The notes under the pieces: model-generated
What the model saw: the letters and a program-made list of their open reading frames with translations, nothing else
What the model was told of the DNA's origin: nothing
The model's database searches: none
Shown: piece after piece, positions 1-8,488 of the stretch
How the letters are laid out: each line of letters starts with the position of its first letter
How positions within the stretch are numbered: the first letter of the stretch is position 1
Program-made: the position numbers and the translations under genes
Assembly (NCBI RefSeq): GCF_029761915.1
Contig: NZ_CP121695.1
Location: forward strand, 930,001-994,000
Origin: Bradyrhizobium sp. CB1650
Lineage (GTDB): Bacteria > Pseudomonadota > Alphaproteobacteria > Rhizobiales > Xanthobacteraceae
Direction: 5' to 3'
Length of the DNA stretch: 64,000 nucleotides

Positions 1-162
1 CGCTATGGCTGTTACGAAGCGCGGATGGCCCATCCGCACGGTCACAGCCGGCAGCAAGCGGTCGGCCAGGCGCTCGTAGCCGGGCAGCAGTCCCAAAGGA
101 TCGGTACTGCCTTCACTCTCCTCGGAAGGATCAAATTCGGAACTAAATGGTGCTCTCAACAT
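1..162 (-). CDS. N-terminal part of an unrecognised protein cut by the window edge
   Basis: A minus-strand reading frame starts with ATG at 160-162 and stays open to base 1, giving 54 residues. It begins MLRAPFSSEF and contains DPLGLLPGYERLADRLLP followed by a VTVRMGHPRF stretch. I think similar N-termini occur in large proteins of defence islands, but I cannot name the family with confidence. It lies downstream of the nuclease/helicase start-to-stop direction break, only 26 bp from that gene's stop, so the two may be cotranscribed. Function unknown. Confidence 0.55.
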   Translation of the reverse strand, partial: MLRAPFSSEFDPSEESEGSTDPLGLLPGYERLADRLLPAVTVRMGHPRFVTAIA

Positions 163-188
163 GACTTTCTACTCTAATAAAGAAGCGC

Positions 189-3100
189 TCACGGTCGGTT
201 CAGCGCAATCGACTCGGCGTGAGCAAACAGGTTCAGGCGGCGAAGGTCGTCGATCTTCGTCCACGCGCCTTCGAGGAGCTGGGCGCCGTGAACGACAAGA
301 GCCAGGCATTGCGCACGGCTCACGGCAACGTTGAAGCGGTTCGGGTTGAAAAGGAATTCGGTGCCGCGTGGCGCTTCTACCCCTCTCGATGTCGTCATCG
401 AGACGATCACGACCGCGGCTTCCTGACCCTGAAACTTGTCGACCGTGCCGACCTGGGCACCCGGCGGCAGGAGCTGCTTCAGCAGGTTCACCTGTAAGTT
501 ATAAGGCGCGACGATCAGAATGTCCTTCAGCGTCATCGGCGACACGTTATCGCCCCGCACGATTTCGTGGGTCTGTAATTCTCGAACCAGCGCCGCGATG
601 GCTTCCGCCTCGGCGCGGCTCGATTGCGTGCAGCCGTCATGCGCGATCGGAACAAAGGAGAGTCCGGCCGGCCGAAGGGCGTCGTGCGCGCCGGGCCGCA
701 GCCGAAGATAACGGGTCTTGGTCGAGGGGTGTGCTCCAAGCCGCCCGTCGTAGATTGCATCGGAAATAAATCCGCAAAGGGACGGATGCAGGCGGCGGCT
801 CTCATTCAATAGGATGCCGCGGTCGTCCGCCACGGTTGCCCGATCCTCCAGAAGGTACTCAAGGCTTGAGAGGCCGGTCTCGCCGGGATGCACGCCCTGA
901 ACGGGTTGGGGAAGCTGCATCTGATCGCCGACCAGCACGATGTTCGCTGCGGCGGCTCCCATTGCGACGAGATTGCCAAGGGATACCTGGCCTGCCTCAT
1001 CGATGAACAAATAGTCGCACGTTCCACGCTGATCGTCGCGGCAGAAATGAAACACCGTCCCGCCGACAAGACGATGGTGCGCCGTCACGTCCTCCGAATT
1101 GACGACCGTGACGACGTTGGCGCTGGTGTATTCCGTCTCGGGTTTGCCATCGTTGCCCTTCTTGGCGCCGCGGAAGCGGAATCCCGTCTCGGCGGCGCGC
1201 GCGTCCACCTCGGCAAGCAGTTTGTTGATCGCCTTGTGCGAGTTCGACGACACGCCGACGCGCTTGCGGGCGCGGAGCAGCGCGACGATCGCTTGCGCCG
1301 CCGTATAGGTCTTGCCCGTTCCAGGCGGTCCTTGAATGAAGAGATAGCTATGGTCGAGGTCGGTGACGGCGCGGATTACGGCTTCGGTCAGGGGCTCGTC
1401 TGCGCTGCGGATCGGCAATGCTGCGGTCCGGCCTCTCAAACGCGGCGCACGGCGCATCAGAATATCGAGTAATGCCTGATCGTCCTCGCTCGCCCCGCTG
1501 GCGAAGCGACTGGCAAACGCCAGCACGGCATCAGGAACGCCCTGCAGATCGATCGGCGCGGAAACAAGGCTGAAACGCTTCGGCATGGGAGGAGCCTTCG
1601 CGGCCCGGCGGAGCACGACGCGCCCATCCTCGGCTGAAATTTCCACGATGGCACCAGCATTGCCGATGGTTTCGGCGATCTTTGGTTTGTCCCCAACCTT
1701 GAGCTTTGTGTCCTGTGGTGGAAAGACATACGTCGTATCAAATGACCGCTTGACCGGCACCGGCACCGTGGACGTGTCAACCTGAAGACCGCCGAGGCTT
1801 TCGGCATCGTCGACCAGTTCGTCTTCGGACCAGGCCTGCCGCTCGAACAGCGCCCACCATCCAGGTTTCTGCGACCGCTGATGATACCACAACAGCTCGG
1901 CGAGAAGTTCGCGCACGCGCGCATCGCCGTGCGCACAGGCCCGTACGGCTGCCGCAAGAGCCTGCTTGCGGGCCTCACGCTGGGCGCGCTCGGCCGACTG
2001 CTCGCGCTTTTCGGGGGCGGTGTCGTCGACAATCTCAAGATTGACGCCGGCCGGGCGCTGCTTCTCGAGCCACGCGTGCAGGTGCGCGGTCGAAACGCAG
2101 TCGTCCTTGTTGTAGGCGGCAATCGAATCGAGAATGGTGTTGTCCTTCGTAAGGCACCACCGCTCGTATTCGACGATGCTATCTGACGCAGTCTGCACTT
2201 CGCCGCTGCGCTCGCGCCAATAAAGGCCTTCAAGGTCTTTGATCGAGTAGCTCTCGGTCGAGGCGCGCAGCGCCTGCACCACGACACGGTAAAGATCAAC
2301 GAAACGGCGCTCGCGCAGGAGCTGGTCGAGTTCCGCTTCCATCGTTGCGTACCGCATGGCGAGCCGCTTGAGCGCGGTTGTCTCGTAGGCGGCGTAGTGA
2401 TAAATGTGCGCGTTGGGGTGGCGACGCATCTGCTCCATCAGGAGACGCATCAGTTTTTCAAACGCCACCTTCTCCTCTACGGGGCTGTGGGCCCAGATCG
2501 GCTGGAAGGCAAGCTCGCGAGCTCCGTTCAAGCGGCCGTAGACGCCGAACAGATATTCGAGCCCTTCGCCGGCCAGAGGATCACCTTCCATGTCGAAGTA
2601 GAGATCGCCGTCGTCGGGCGCCGGGAGCATCGCGAAGCCGCGCCCCCGCGCGTAGGACAATAGTTCGAAGCTGTGTTGGCCGATCGCGCGGGCAGCGCCC
2701 TGAAGGCGGGCCTGCGCCGACAGTTTCGCCAGCGTTTCCGCGGCCATGCCGTCGACCTTGGTGCTTGCCGGCAGAGCCGCCAAGTGCGCGAGCGTGGTGA
2801 CGTCAGCCGTTGCGAGCTTGGCGACTTGTGCTCCGCTGATGCCGGCGACGAAGAACGGGCTGTCGGCCTCGCGCCAATCGGACTCACAGCGCGCCTTGTA
2901 GTCGCATTGTGCGCAAGCGGCACAGGGCTGCGACTTGGTGACGCGCTTCTCTTCGGCGACGAAGCGCTCGAAGCTGCGCATGAGCCGCCGAAGAATAAAT
3001 CTTGTGCGCCGGAGATCAAAGCGCACTGGCTCGCCGGCCGCGACGTGAATGACGCCGCCCTGCACGGGTATCCCGAGCATATCGTCCAGCAACTCGGCAT

Positions 3101-3512
3101 AGACCCCGAGTTGCAACACATATTCGCCTTTGGCCGATCGCGAGAGCTTCGCGTCTTCGGGCTCAAAGGTAGACGCGTCGTGGTCGCCGTTTTGCACTAA
3201 GAAGTCCGGATAGCCGAGCCACGCCTCCTTCGTCAGCGTGCCCTGATATATGAGCTTCGCGCCGCGCGCGATGGCTTCCCGCGTCAGTCGGGTCCGGTCC
3301 GCGAGACTGCCGCCCGAAGGGATGCGCTCGGCGGGACCGAAGCGCTCTTCGAGCCGCGCGAGCACAGCGGCCTCATGTTCGAAGCCCTTGTCGCGGATGA
3401 GCTGCAGGGTCGCATCCGCGTCCTCGGGCGGCTTGATGCCAGCAAGCCAGAGCGCGGTCTGGTGCGGGCAGCCGAGATAGTCATTGAGGCGTGAGGCGGA
3501 AAGCGGATGCAT
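189..3512 (-). CDS. RecB-like nuclease fused to SF1 (Dna2/Upf1-like) helicase
   Basis: This 1107-residue protein is a predicted DNA-processing enzyme. The N-terminus (about 1-230) is a TM0106-type RecB-like nuclease: PDFLV, an acidic-x-K element (EDAKL) and the LQLGVYAEL helix typical of PD-(D/E)xK enzymes. A Cys cluster (CAACAQCDYKARC, near 200) could hold Fe-S or zinc. An RNase H-like segment follows (DLYFDMEGDP, near 307). The C-terminal half is an SF1 helicase with Walker A GPPGTGKT (near 727), Walker B IDEAGQ (near 837), VGDQMQLPQP, GTVDKFQGQE (near 1024) and NVAVSRA. The start MHPLSASRLNDYLGCP matches the family N-terminus. It lies 51 bp downstream of the WYL gene, probably in one transcript. 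The family is known from predicted defence and repair contexts; the substrate here is unknown. Confidence 0.88.
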   Translation of the reverse strand: MHPLSASRLNDYLGCPHQTALWLAGIKPPEDADATLQLIRDKGFEHEAAVLARLEERFGPAERIPSGGSLADRTRLTREAIARGAKLIYQGTLTKEAWLGYPDFLVQNGDHDASTFEPEDAKLSRSAKGEYVLQLGVYAELLDDMLGIPVQGGVIHVAAGEPVRFDLRRTRFILRRLMRSFERFVAEEKRVTKSQPCAACAQCDYKARCESDWREADSPFFVAGISGAQVAKLATADVTTLAHLAALPASTKVDGMAAETLAKLSAQARLQGAARAIGQHSFELLSYARGRGFAMLPAPDDGDLYFDMEGDPLAGEGLEYLFGVYGRLNGARELAFQPIWAHSPVEEKVAFEKLMRLLMEQMRRHPNAHIYHYAAYETTALKRLAMRYATMEAELDQLLRERRFVDLYRVVVQALRASTESYSIKDLEGLYWRERSGEVQTASDSIVEYERWCLTKDNTILDSIAAYNKDDCVSTAHLHAWLEKQRPAGVNLEIVDDTAPEKREQSAERAQREARKQALAAAVRACAHGDARVRELLAELLWYHQRSQKPGWWALFERQAWSEDELVDDAESLGGLQVDTSTVPVPVKRSFDTTYVFPPQDTKLKVGDKPKIAETIGNAGAIVEISAEDGRVVLRRAAKAPPMPKRFSLVSAPIDLQGVPDAVLAFASRFASGASEDDQALLDILMRRAPRLRGRTAALPIRSADEPLTEAVIRAVTDLDHSYLFIQGPPGTGKTYTAAQAIVALLRARKRVGVSSNSHKAINKLLAEVDARAAETGFRFRGAKKGNDGKPETEYTSANVVTVVNSEDVTAHHRLVGGTVFHFCRDDQRGTCDYLFIDEAGQVSLGNLVAMGAAAANIVLVGDQMQLPQPVQGVHPGETGLSSLEYLLEDRATVADDRGILLNESRRLHPSLCGFISDAIYDGRLGAHPSTKTRYLRLRPGAHDALRPAGLSFVPIAHDGCTQSSRAEAEAIAALVRELQTHEIVRGDNVSPMTLKDILIVAPYNLQVNLLKQLLPPGAQVGTVDKFQGQEAAVVIVSMTTSRGVEAPRGTEFLFNPNRFNVAVSRAQCLALVVHGAQLLEGAWTKIDDLRRLNLFAHAESIALNRP

Positions 3513-3563
3513 GGCGCGGGAGAATAGAAATGGGGTGCGACAAAATTGGACGTAGGCTCTGGG

Positions 3564-4586
3564 CTAGGATGCCTTCTTCGAGTCAAGGACGTAAGTGAAA
3601 CGCAGGGGTTCTTCGTGATGCGCCAGCGCAGCGCGCAATTCGGTGGTGATCTGCTGGCGCAACGAAACAGGCTCGACGATCTCGATCTTGTTGCCCCATG
3701 TAAAGAGATGCCACGCCAGCTCCAGCATTCCACTCGCGCGGAAGCGCACGATGACGCCGCCTTCGGGATGCTCTTCGACGACCTGGCTCGAATGGAATCG
3801 GTGGTTCTTGAAATCGTCCATGCCGCCCGGGAGCACATGCAGGACCACGTCTTCCTGCTCGCCCTCGAAATAGGCGAAGGCCGTATTGGCGAACGCCGCG
3901 AGGTCGAAGTCCGCCGGAGGAGCCGCAGTCTCGTCAAGACATTCGAGCTGCTCGATCCGATCGAGCCGCCAGTGCTTCGGCTTGCTCGTGCCGGTATCCG
4001 CGCCGATCAGATAATTCATACGGCCAAAAATGATGCCATAAGGCACGACATCGCGCGAAGCTCCCGGCCTTGAGCCGCCGCGGTAGATGAAGCGCAACAA
4101 TTTCAACTCCAGGAGCGCACGGCGAAGCATCATAAGGGTGGCTGGGTCCTCCGTTGGTCGCGGTCCTGCCTGTACCGCGATGCGTTCGGCGCGCAGCAAA
4201 GCCTCAACGTCGGTCTCGGTGGCACGGCGGCGCCCGTGCCGCATGGCCGCGCGGATTTTCTTCTCAAGCCCGGCGAGCGATGCAGCGCGCCCGGTCGCTC
4301 CGGACTCTTGCAGTTCGGTAACGACGACGCCGAGGTCGCTCAGCTCTTCGGTGGTCGGGTCCTGAAAGAAACCGTCGAGACCCTTCGGTATATGGAAACG
4401 CTTCTTCGGGTGATCCGGGATTTCTTCCATTTGCGGGAACACCGTGCGGATCGTGTCCCGCATGCGCTCGACGGTGCGGCGCTCGCATCCCGTCACCTGG
4501 CACATCTCGTCCAGCGTCAGGCCCTCGGCGCTGCTCGCCAGGGCGCGCGCCAATTCCAGGATGTTCCGTGTCGTGTCGTAGCGCAT
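3564..4586 (-). CDS. WYL-domain transcriptional regulator
   Basis: The protein has an N-terminal HTH (LTLDEMCQVTGCERRTVERMR spans residues about 24-44) and a central WYL-type domain with LLRFIYRGGS, PYGIIFGRMNYLIG and a C-terminal WCX-like strand region ending near LAWHLFTWGNKIEI. WYL proteins bind nucleic acid or nucleotide ligands and often repress or activate defence islands. I chose the ATG at 4586 (MRYDTTRN) because family members usually begin there; an in-frame start at 4664 would add 26 residues. It is divergent from the ubiquitin-like cassette and upstream of the nuclease/helicase, so it is the obvious candidate regulator of both. That role is inferred. Confidence 0.85.
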   Translation of the reverse strand: MRYDTTRNILELARALASSAEGLTLDEMCQVTGCERRTVERMRDTIRTVFPQMEEIPDHPKKRFHIPKGLDGFFQDPTTEELSDLGVVVTELQESGATGRAASLAGLEKKIRAAMRHGRRRATETDVEALLRAERIAVQAGPRPTEDPATLMMLRRALLELKLLRFIYRGGSRPGASRDVVPYGIIFGRMNYLIGADTGTSKPKHWRLDRIEQLECLDETAAPPADFDLAAFANTAFAYFEGEQEDVVLHVLPGGMDDFKNHRFHSSQVVEEHPEGGVIVRFRASGMLELAWHLFTWGNKIEIVEPVSLRQQITTELRAALAHHEEPLRFTYVLDSKKAS

Positions 4587-4687
4587 CGCGTGTACGTCCA
4601 AATCTGACGCAGCACGGTAGCAAAGTACAGGCTCGCGGTCACCTTGACCGAAAAGCGGCGTCAAAACAGATAGATACGGAGAATAGA
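4587..4687. promoter_or_regulatory. Divergent promoter region between WYL gene and Ub-like cassette
   Basis: This 101-bp gap separates the divergently transcribed WYL regulator and the ubiquitin-like cassette and must contain both start regions unless the WYL gene starts at 4664. An AT-rich stretch (AACAGATAGATACGGAG) immediately precedes the cassette start and includes a weak GGAG ribosome-binding site. No clear palindrome was seen. Confidence 0.4.
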
Positions 4688-5440
4688 ATGAGCCACGAAA
4701 CCGATCCCCTTCCGCACGGCGAAGGCGAAGAGCCGAATCGCCACGACCGCGAGGGGGGGCATGGCAATCATCATCACGATGGCGAGCGCGAGCATCATCA
4801 TCCGCATCATGAGGTGTGGAAGCTGAATGTTCAGGGTGTCATCATCGAGTCGCAGAAGCCCGAGATTGTCGTCCGGGAGGCGATCCAGCAAGCCGGCTTC
4901 AATCCCGATGCGCCGTGGATCATCGTGCTCAAGGTGGCGGGCGAGCCGAAGCGGGAGGTGGATCTCTCCTTTGTTATCGACCTGCGCCACAAGGGCATCG
5001 AGAAGCTCCGCCTTACCCCGCGGCAGATCAACAACGGGGAGATGTGCGGGCAGCGTCGCGCCGCTTTCGCGATGCTGCCGCAGGACGAGGCGCTCCTTGA
5101 TCGCCTCGGCTTCGACTGGGAAACCCTGGTCGATGCCGGCCGCCGCTGGCTGATCATCCGCAACTACATGCTTCCGCCGGGGTATCGGGTTGCGACAGCG
5201 ACGATCGGCATTGAGGTGCCGGTCAGCTATCCGGGCGCCCAGCTCGACATGTTCTACTGCCATCCGCCGCTCGCGCTTTCCTCCGGCGGCGCGATCCCTC
5301 AGACGCAGCAGATCGAGACGGTCATCGGCTTGCCTTTTCAGCGTTGGTCGCGCCACCGCCAGTGGGACTCGGCGCGCGATACGTTGGCGACGCACCTCGC
5401 TCTCGTCGATGAATCTTTGCACCGTGAGGTCGGGCAATGA
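4688..5440 (+). CDS. Ubiquitin-like (multiubiquitin) domain fused to prokaryotic E2-like domain
   Basis: A 250-residue protein with a very His-rich N-terminus (residues 25-41 contain HHH, HHHPHH). It is followed by a beta-grasp ubiquitin-like domain of the multiubiquitin type (about 42-115; VWKLNVQG, then DAPWIIVLKV) and a C-terminal domain like prokaryotic E2 family E (about 118-250). That domain includes GFDWETLVDAGRRW, PPGY, PVSYPGAQLDMFYCHPPL and a final HRQW. Cys191 in the DMFYC motif is a candidate conjugating or structural residue. Comparative genomics of such operons predicts transfer of the Ub-like module by the E1/JAB partner encoded next. The ATG at 4688 is chosen because the upstream in-frame extension is not family-like. 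The stop overlaps the next ATG by 4 bp. Confidence 0.85.
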   Translation: MSHETDPLPHGEGEEPNRHDREGGHGNHHHDGEREHHHPHHEVWKLNVQGVIIESQKPEIVVREAIQQAGFNPDAPWIIVLKVAGEPKREVDLSFVIDLRHKGIEKLRLTPRQINNGEMCGQRRAAFAMLPQDEALLDRLGFDWETLVDAGRRWLIIRNYMLPPGYRVATATIGIEVPVSYPGAQLDMFYCHPPLALSSGGAIPQTQQIETVIGLPFQRWSRHRQWDSARDTLATHLALVDESLHREVGQ

Positions 5441-6828
5441 ATCGGCGCCACACCCTGGTGCTGCCCGCGAAGCTGGCGGACGAGCTTCGCGCGCATCTTT
5501 TTCCCGGCGACGGTCTCGAAGCCGCCGCGCTCTTGCTCTGCACGGTGACGGGCCAACGCCGCCAGAAATGGCTCGGCCGCGAAGTTATTTGCGTTCCTCA
5601 CGCAGGCTGCACGCGCCTGCCTGACTTCATCACCTGGCCGGGTGAATATGTGGAGGTGGCGATCGACCGAGCGGCGGCCCGCGGCGACGCGGTCATCGCC
5701 GTCCACGCGCATCCGGGTGGGCTCTTCGCCTTCTCTGCTGCCGACGACGAAAGCGACCGTATCCTGATGAGTGCCATCCGGCACGGCACCGACCGCACGG
5801 CGGGCTCGGCGATAATGATACCGAGCGGAGCGATGCGGGCGCGTATCTACTATCAGGACGACCGCGCCACGCCGTTCGACTTCATGATGAAAGGCGGAAC
5901 TGATATCGAAACCTGGTGGAATGACGGGGCGACGGCCTCAGGCCCGTTGAAGCCGGCGATGGCTTTCACCGGTGAAATGCGGACGTCGCTCGGGCGTCTC
6001 AGCGTTTGCGTGATCGGCGTGTCGGGGACCGGCTCGATTGTTGCCGAGCAGCTCGCCCGCCTCGGTGTCGGCGAGATCATTCTCATCGATTTCGACAGGA
6101 TCGAGGAGCGTAACCTCAACCGCATCCTGAACGCGACGCACGCCGACATCGGCTCCCTGAAGGTAGAGATGTTTGCCGACGCCATCCGGCGCTACCGATC
6201 CGATGGCGAGGTGGTCAGCGTGCCGCACTCCGTCGCGACGCGCGAAGCCGTCCTCGCGGCGTGCGAGGCCGATATTCTATTCTCCTGCGTTGATTCCGCG
6301 GAAGGGCGGCATATCGCTGACCGGCTGAGCGCCTGTTTTGCGATGCCGCTGTTCGACGTCGGCGTTGCGATCCCGACCGAGGCGTTGCCGATCGGTGGCC
6401 GCCGCATCGCGGAAGTCTACGGTCGGGTTGACTATGTCTATCCGGGCGGCTCAAGCCTGATGGATCGCGGCGTCTACGATGCGGCGCTTCTGGAGGCCGA
6501 GTACCTCGCGCGCACGGCCCCCCAGGCGCTCGCCAGGAAAATCGCGGACGGCTATTTGCGGGGAATGACGGAGGAGGCGCCGGGGGTCATCACACTCAAC
6601 ATGCGCGCGGCCTCGGCCTGTGTCGTCGAATTTATCGCGCGGCTGTTTCCCTTCCGCGAGTTCGCGAACGAAACGCGGGCACGCACAATCTTCATGCTTG
6701 CTGAAGGCGATGAAGACGTGTTTGCCGAAAGCCAGTTCCAAAATGGACTCCGCTTTCCGGTGGCCGAAGGCGCGGCCGAGCCACTCCTCGGGTTACCCGC
6801 GCTGGCCATGCAGCGGAGAGTCGCATGA
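5437..6828 (+). CDS. JAB metallopeptidase-E1 (ThiF-like) adenylyltransferase fusion
   Basis: This 463-residue protein combines two activities of a ubiquitin-like cycle. The N-terminal JAB/JAMM domain has Glu28 and the zinc motif H90-A-H92-P...S100-x-x-D103, expected to trim or remove Ub-like modifiers. The C-terminal E1-like domain (about 180-440) has the nucleotide-binding GVSGTGS loop (194-200), LIDFDRIEERNLNR (216-229) and LFSCVDSAEGRH further on, consistent with ATP-dependent adenylation of the Ub-like C-terminus. It overlaps both neighbours by 4 bp (ATGA), indicating translational coupling. JAB-E1 fusions beside multiubiquitin/E2 genes are a known predicted bacterial arrangement; activity here is inferred. 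Confidence 0.9.
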   Translation: MNRRHTLVLPAKLADELRAHLFPGDGLEAAALLLCTVTGQRRQKWLGREVICVPHAGCTRLPDFITWPGEYVEVAIDRAAARGDAVIAVHAHPGGLFAFSAADDESDRILMSAIRHGTDRTAGSAIMIPSGAMRARIYYQDDRATPFDFMMKGGTDIETWWNDGATASGPLKPAMAFTGEMRTSLGRLSVCVIGVSGTGSIVAEQLARLGVGEIILIDFDRIEERNLNRILNATHADIGSLKVEMFADAIRRYRSDGEVVSVPHSVATREAVLAACEADILFSCVDSAEGRHIADRLSACFAMPLFDVGVAIPTEALPIGGRRIAEVYGRVDYVYPGGSSLMDRGVYDAALLEAEYLARTAPQALARKIADGYLRGMTEEAPGVITLNMRAASACVVEFIARLFPFREFANETRARTIFMLAEGDEDVFAESQFQNGLRFPVAEGAAEPLLGLPALAMQRRVA

Positions 6829-7160
6829 AGAAAAAACCGCTTTGGTTGCGCCGGATTATAGCTGCCATCACGCCCCGTCGCGCACTCACAATCGTCGAAG
6901 GGGATATGCTGCCTGAGAGAATGCCGCTTTGGAATCTTGTCATGGCTCGCGACGATGATGACGACTGGTCGGTCGGCATGCGATGTCCTTGCGGGTGCGG
7001 GCAGCGGCTTGAGATGATGGTGTTGAAGGAGGTAAAGCCGCGCTGGGACGTTTCCACTGATTCGCGCGGCCACGTGACGCTGCATCCTTCGGTCTGGCTG
7101 CGCGAGGGATGTAGGTCCCACTTCTGGGTGCGGTCGGGCAAGGTGATCTGGTGCGATTGA
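6825..7160 (+). CDS. DUF6527-like Cys-rich protein of the Ub-like cassette
   Basis: A 111-residue protein with a basic N-terminus (MKKKPLWLRRI), then CPCGCGQRLEMM (residues about 51-62) and a C-terminal CRSHFWVRSGKVIWC element. The four or five Cys and the His suggest zinc binding. This pattern fits the DUF6527 family, which recurs as the last gene of multiubiquitin/E2/JAB-E1 operons. Its role is unknown; a zinc-ribbon or RING-like adaptor is one possibility, but nothing in the sequence proves it. It starts inside the E1 gene's stop (ATGA overlap), so it is the third gene of the unit. Confidence 0.75.
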   Translation: MKKKPLWLRRIIAAITPRRALTIVEGDMLPERMPLWNLVMARDDDDDWSVGMRCPCGCGQRLEMMVLKEVKPRWDVSTDSRGHVTLHPSVWLREGCRSHFWVRSGKVIWCD

Positions 7161-7357
7161 CTGAATCGTTCAGTGCGTTGCCGAGCAGATAAGTCAAGGC
7201 CACGCCCCTGATCAGTGCGGTACGGACATCGGAGTGGACTAGCGGCACCGACTTCCTCGGCGGCGTCGCCGGGCACGACCCACTATCCACAGCAACGGCG
7301 AAAACGCTGGTTAATTTGAGAGAGCGGCGTCAACGTTCGCCGAAAGGGAATCACGTC

Positions 7358-8488
7358 ATGCGAATCATCCATTCCGCCGACTGGCAGATCGGCAAGGTAT
7401 TCAAGCAGTTCGACGCAAAGGAGGAGACGCTGCGGCAGGCGCGTCTGGTCGCGATCGAACGCCTGGGTGTCCAGGCCAGGGAGAACGGCGTTCGGCACGT
7501 CCTCGTCGCCGGCGACGTTTACGACAGCGAGGCGCCCAGCGCCCACACGCTGCGCGCGCCGATCGAGCGCATGAAGACGTTCGGGGACATTCACTGGCAC
7601 CTGCTGCCGGGTAACCACGATCCCCACCGACCGGAGGGCGTCTGGGATCGCGTCGCGCAGCTCGGGCCGCCCGACAACATCCACCTCCATCTTGCGCCGG
7701 GAGCGACGGTGCTCGACGAGGACGCAGTCCTTCTGCCAGCGCCGCTGCTCCGCAAGAGCGAATTCGACGACATAACGGCATGGATGGACGCGGCGCCGAC
7801 CCCGCCCGGCGCGCTGCGGATCGGGCTTGCGCACGGATCCGTAGTCGACTTCGGCAACGGAGGCGAAGCTTCCAACCCGATCGATCCCACGCGCGCGGCG
7901 AAGGCGCATCTCGACTATCTCGCGCTCGGCGACTGGCACCGCACTCTGCAGGTGGGCGCGAAGACATGGTACGCGGGAACGCCCGAGCCAGATCGCACCG
8001 GCGGCCAGGAGCAGGGGACCGCGCTCCTCGTCGACATCGCGGGTCCGGGCGCGCCTCCCTCGATCACCCGGCTCGTCACCGGCACCTACCGCTGGATCAC
8101 GCGCTTGGAGCGGATCGACGACGAAGCGGCATCCGCCGATCTCGATCGGCGCCTGCGAGAGGAGCCCGATCTCGCGCGGCTAATACTACGCCTTAAGCTG
8201 GAAGGCAGTCTGCCGTTGGCCGCATACGGCGACTTCCGACGCCGCATGGTCGATCTCGAAGCCGCGGTGTTCGATCTGGATCTGGATGAGGCCTCGCTGG
8301 CGGCGCGGCCGACGCAGGCGGATCTGGAGGCCATCGATTTCGACGGCGTGCTGCGGCGTTCCGCCGATCGACTCAAGAAGGTCGTCGACGACTCGTCCGC
8401 CGCACCCGATCTGCGGCGGCGCGCCGAGGAGGCGCTCGTCGAACTCTATCTCCGCGTGGCCGGCGCTGTCCGCGAGGAGGCCGCCTGA
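7358..8488 (+). CDS. SbcD/Mre11-like metallophosphoesterase (DNA exonuclease)
   Basis: The protein carries calcineurin-like phosphoesterase motifs in order: HSADWQIGK near the N-terminus (family DxH motif), VLVAGDVYDS (GDxxD), LLPGNHDPHRP (GNHD), GLAHGSV, and YLALGDWHRT (GDxH). It is 376 residues. The start at 7358 has AAGGG eight bases upstream; the longer frame from 7316 adds an unlikely basic leader. Its stop overlaps the start of the SMC-like ATPase gene, the classic sbcDC/mre11-rad50 layout. The pair probably processes DNA ends or hairpins. It lies 197 bp after the Ub-like cassette, so joint transcription is possible but not shown. Confidence 0.88.
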   Translation: MRIIHSADWQIGKVFKQFDAKEETLRQARLVAIERLGVQARENGVRHVLVAGDVYDSEAPSAHTLRAPIERMKTFGDIHWHLLPGNHDPHRPEGVWDRVAQLGPPDNIHLHLAPGATVLDEDAVLLPAPLLRKSEFDDITAWMDAAPTPPGALRIGLAHGSVVDFGNGGEASNPIDPTRAAKAHLDYLALGDWHRTLQVGAKTWYAGTPEPDRTGGQEQGTALLVDIAGPGAPPSITRLVTGTYRWITRLERIDDEAASADLDRRLREEPDLARLILRLKLEGSLPLAAYGDFRRRMVDLEAAVFDLDLDEASLAARPTQADLEAIDFDGVLRRSADRLKKVVDDSSAAPDLRRRAEEALVELYLRVAGAVREEAA

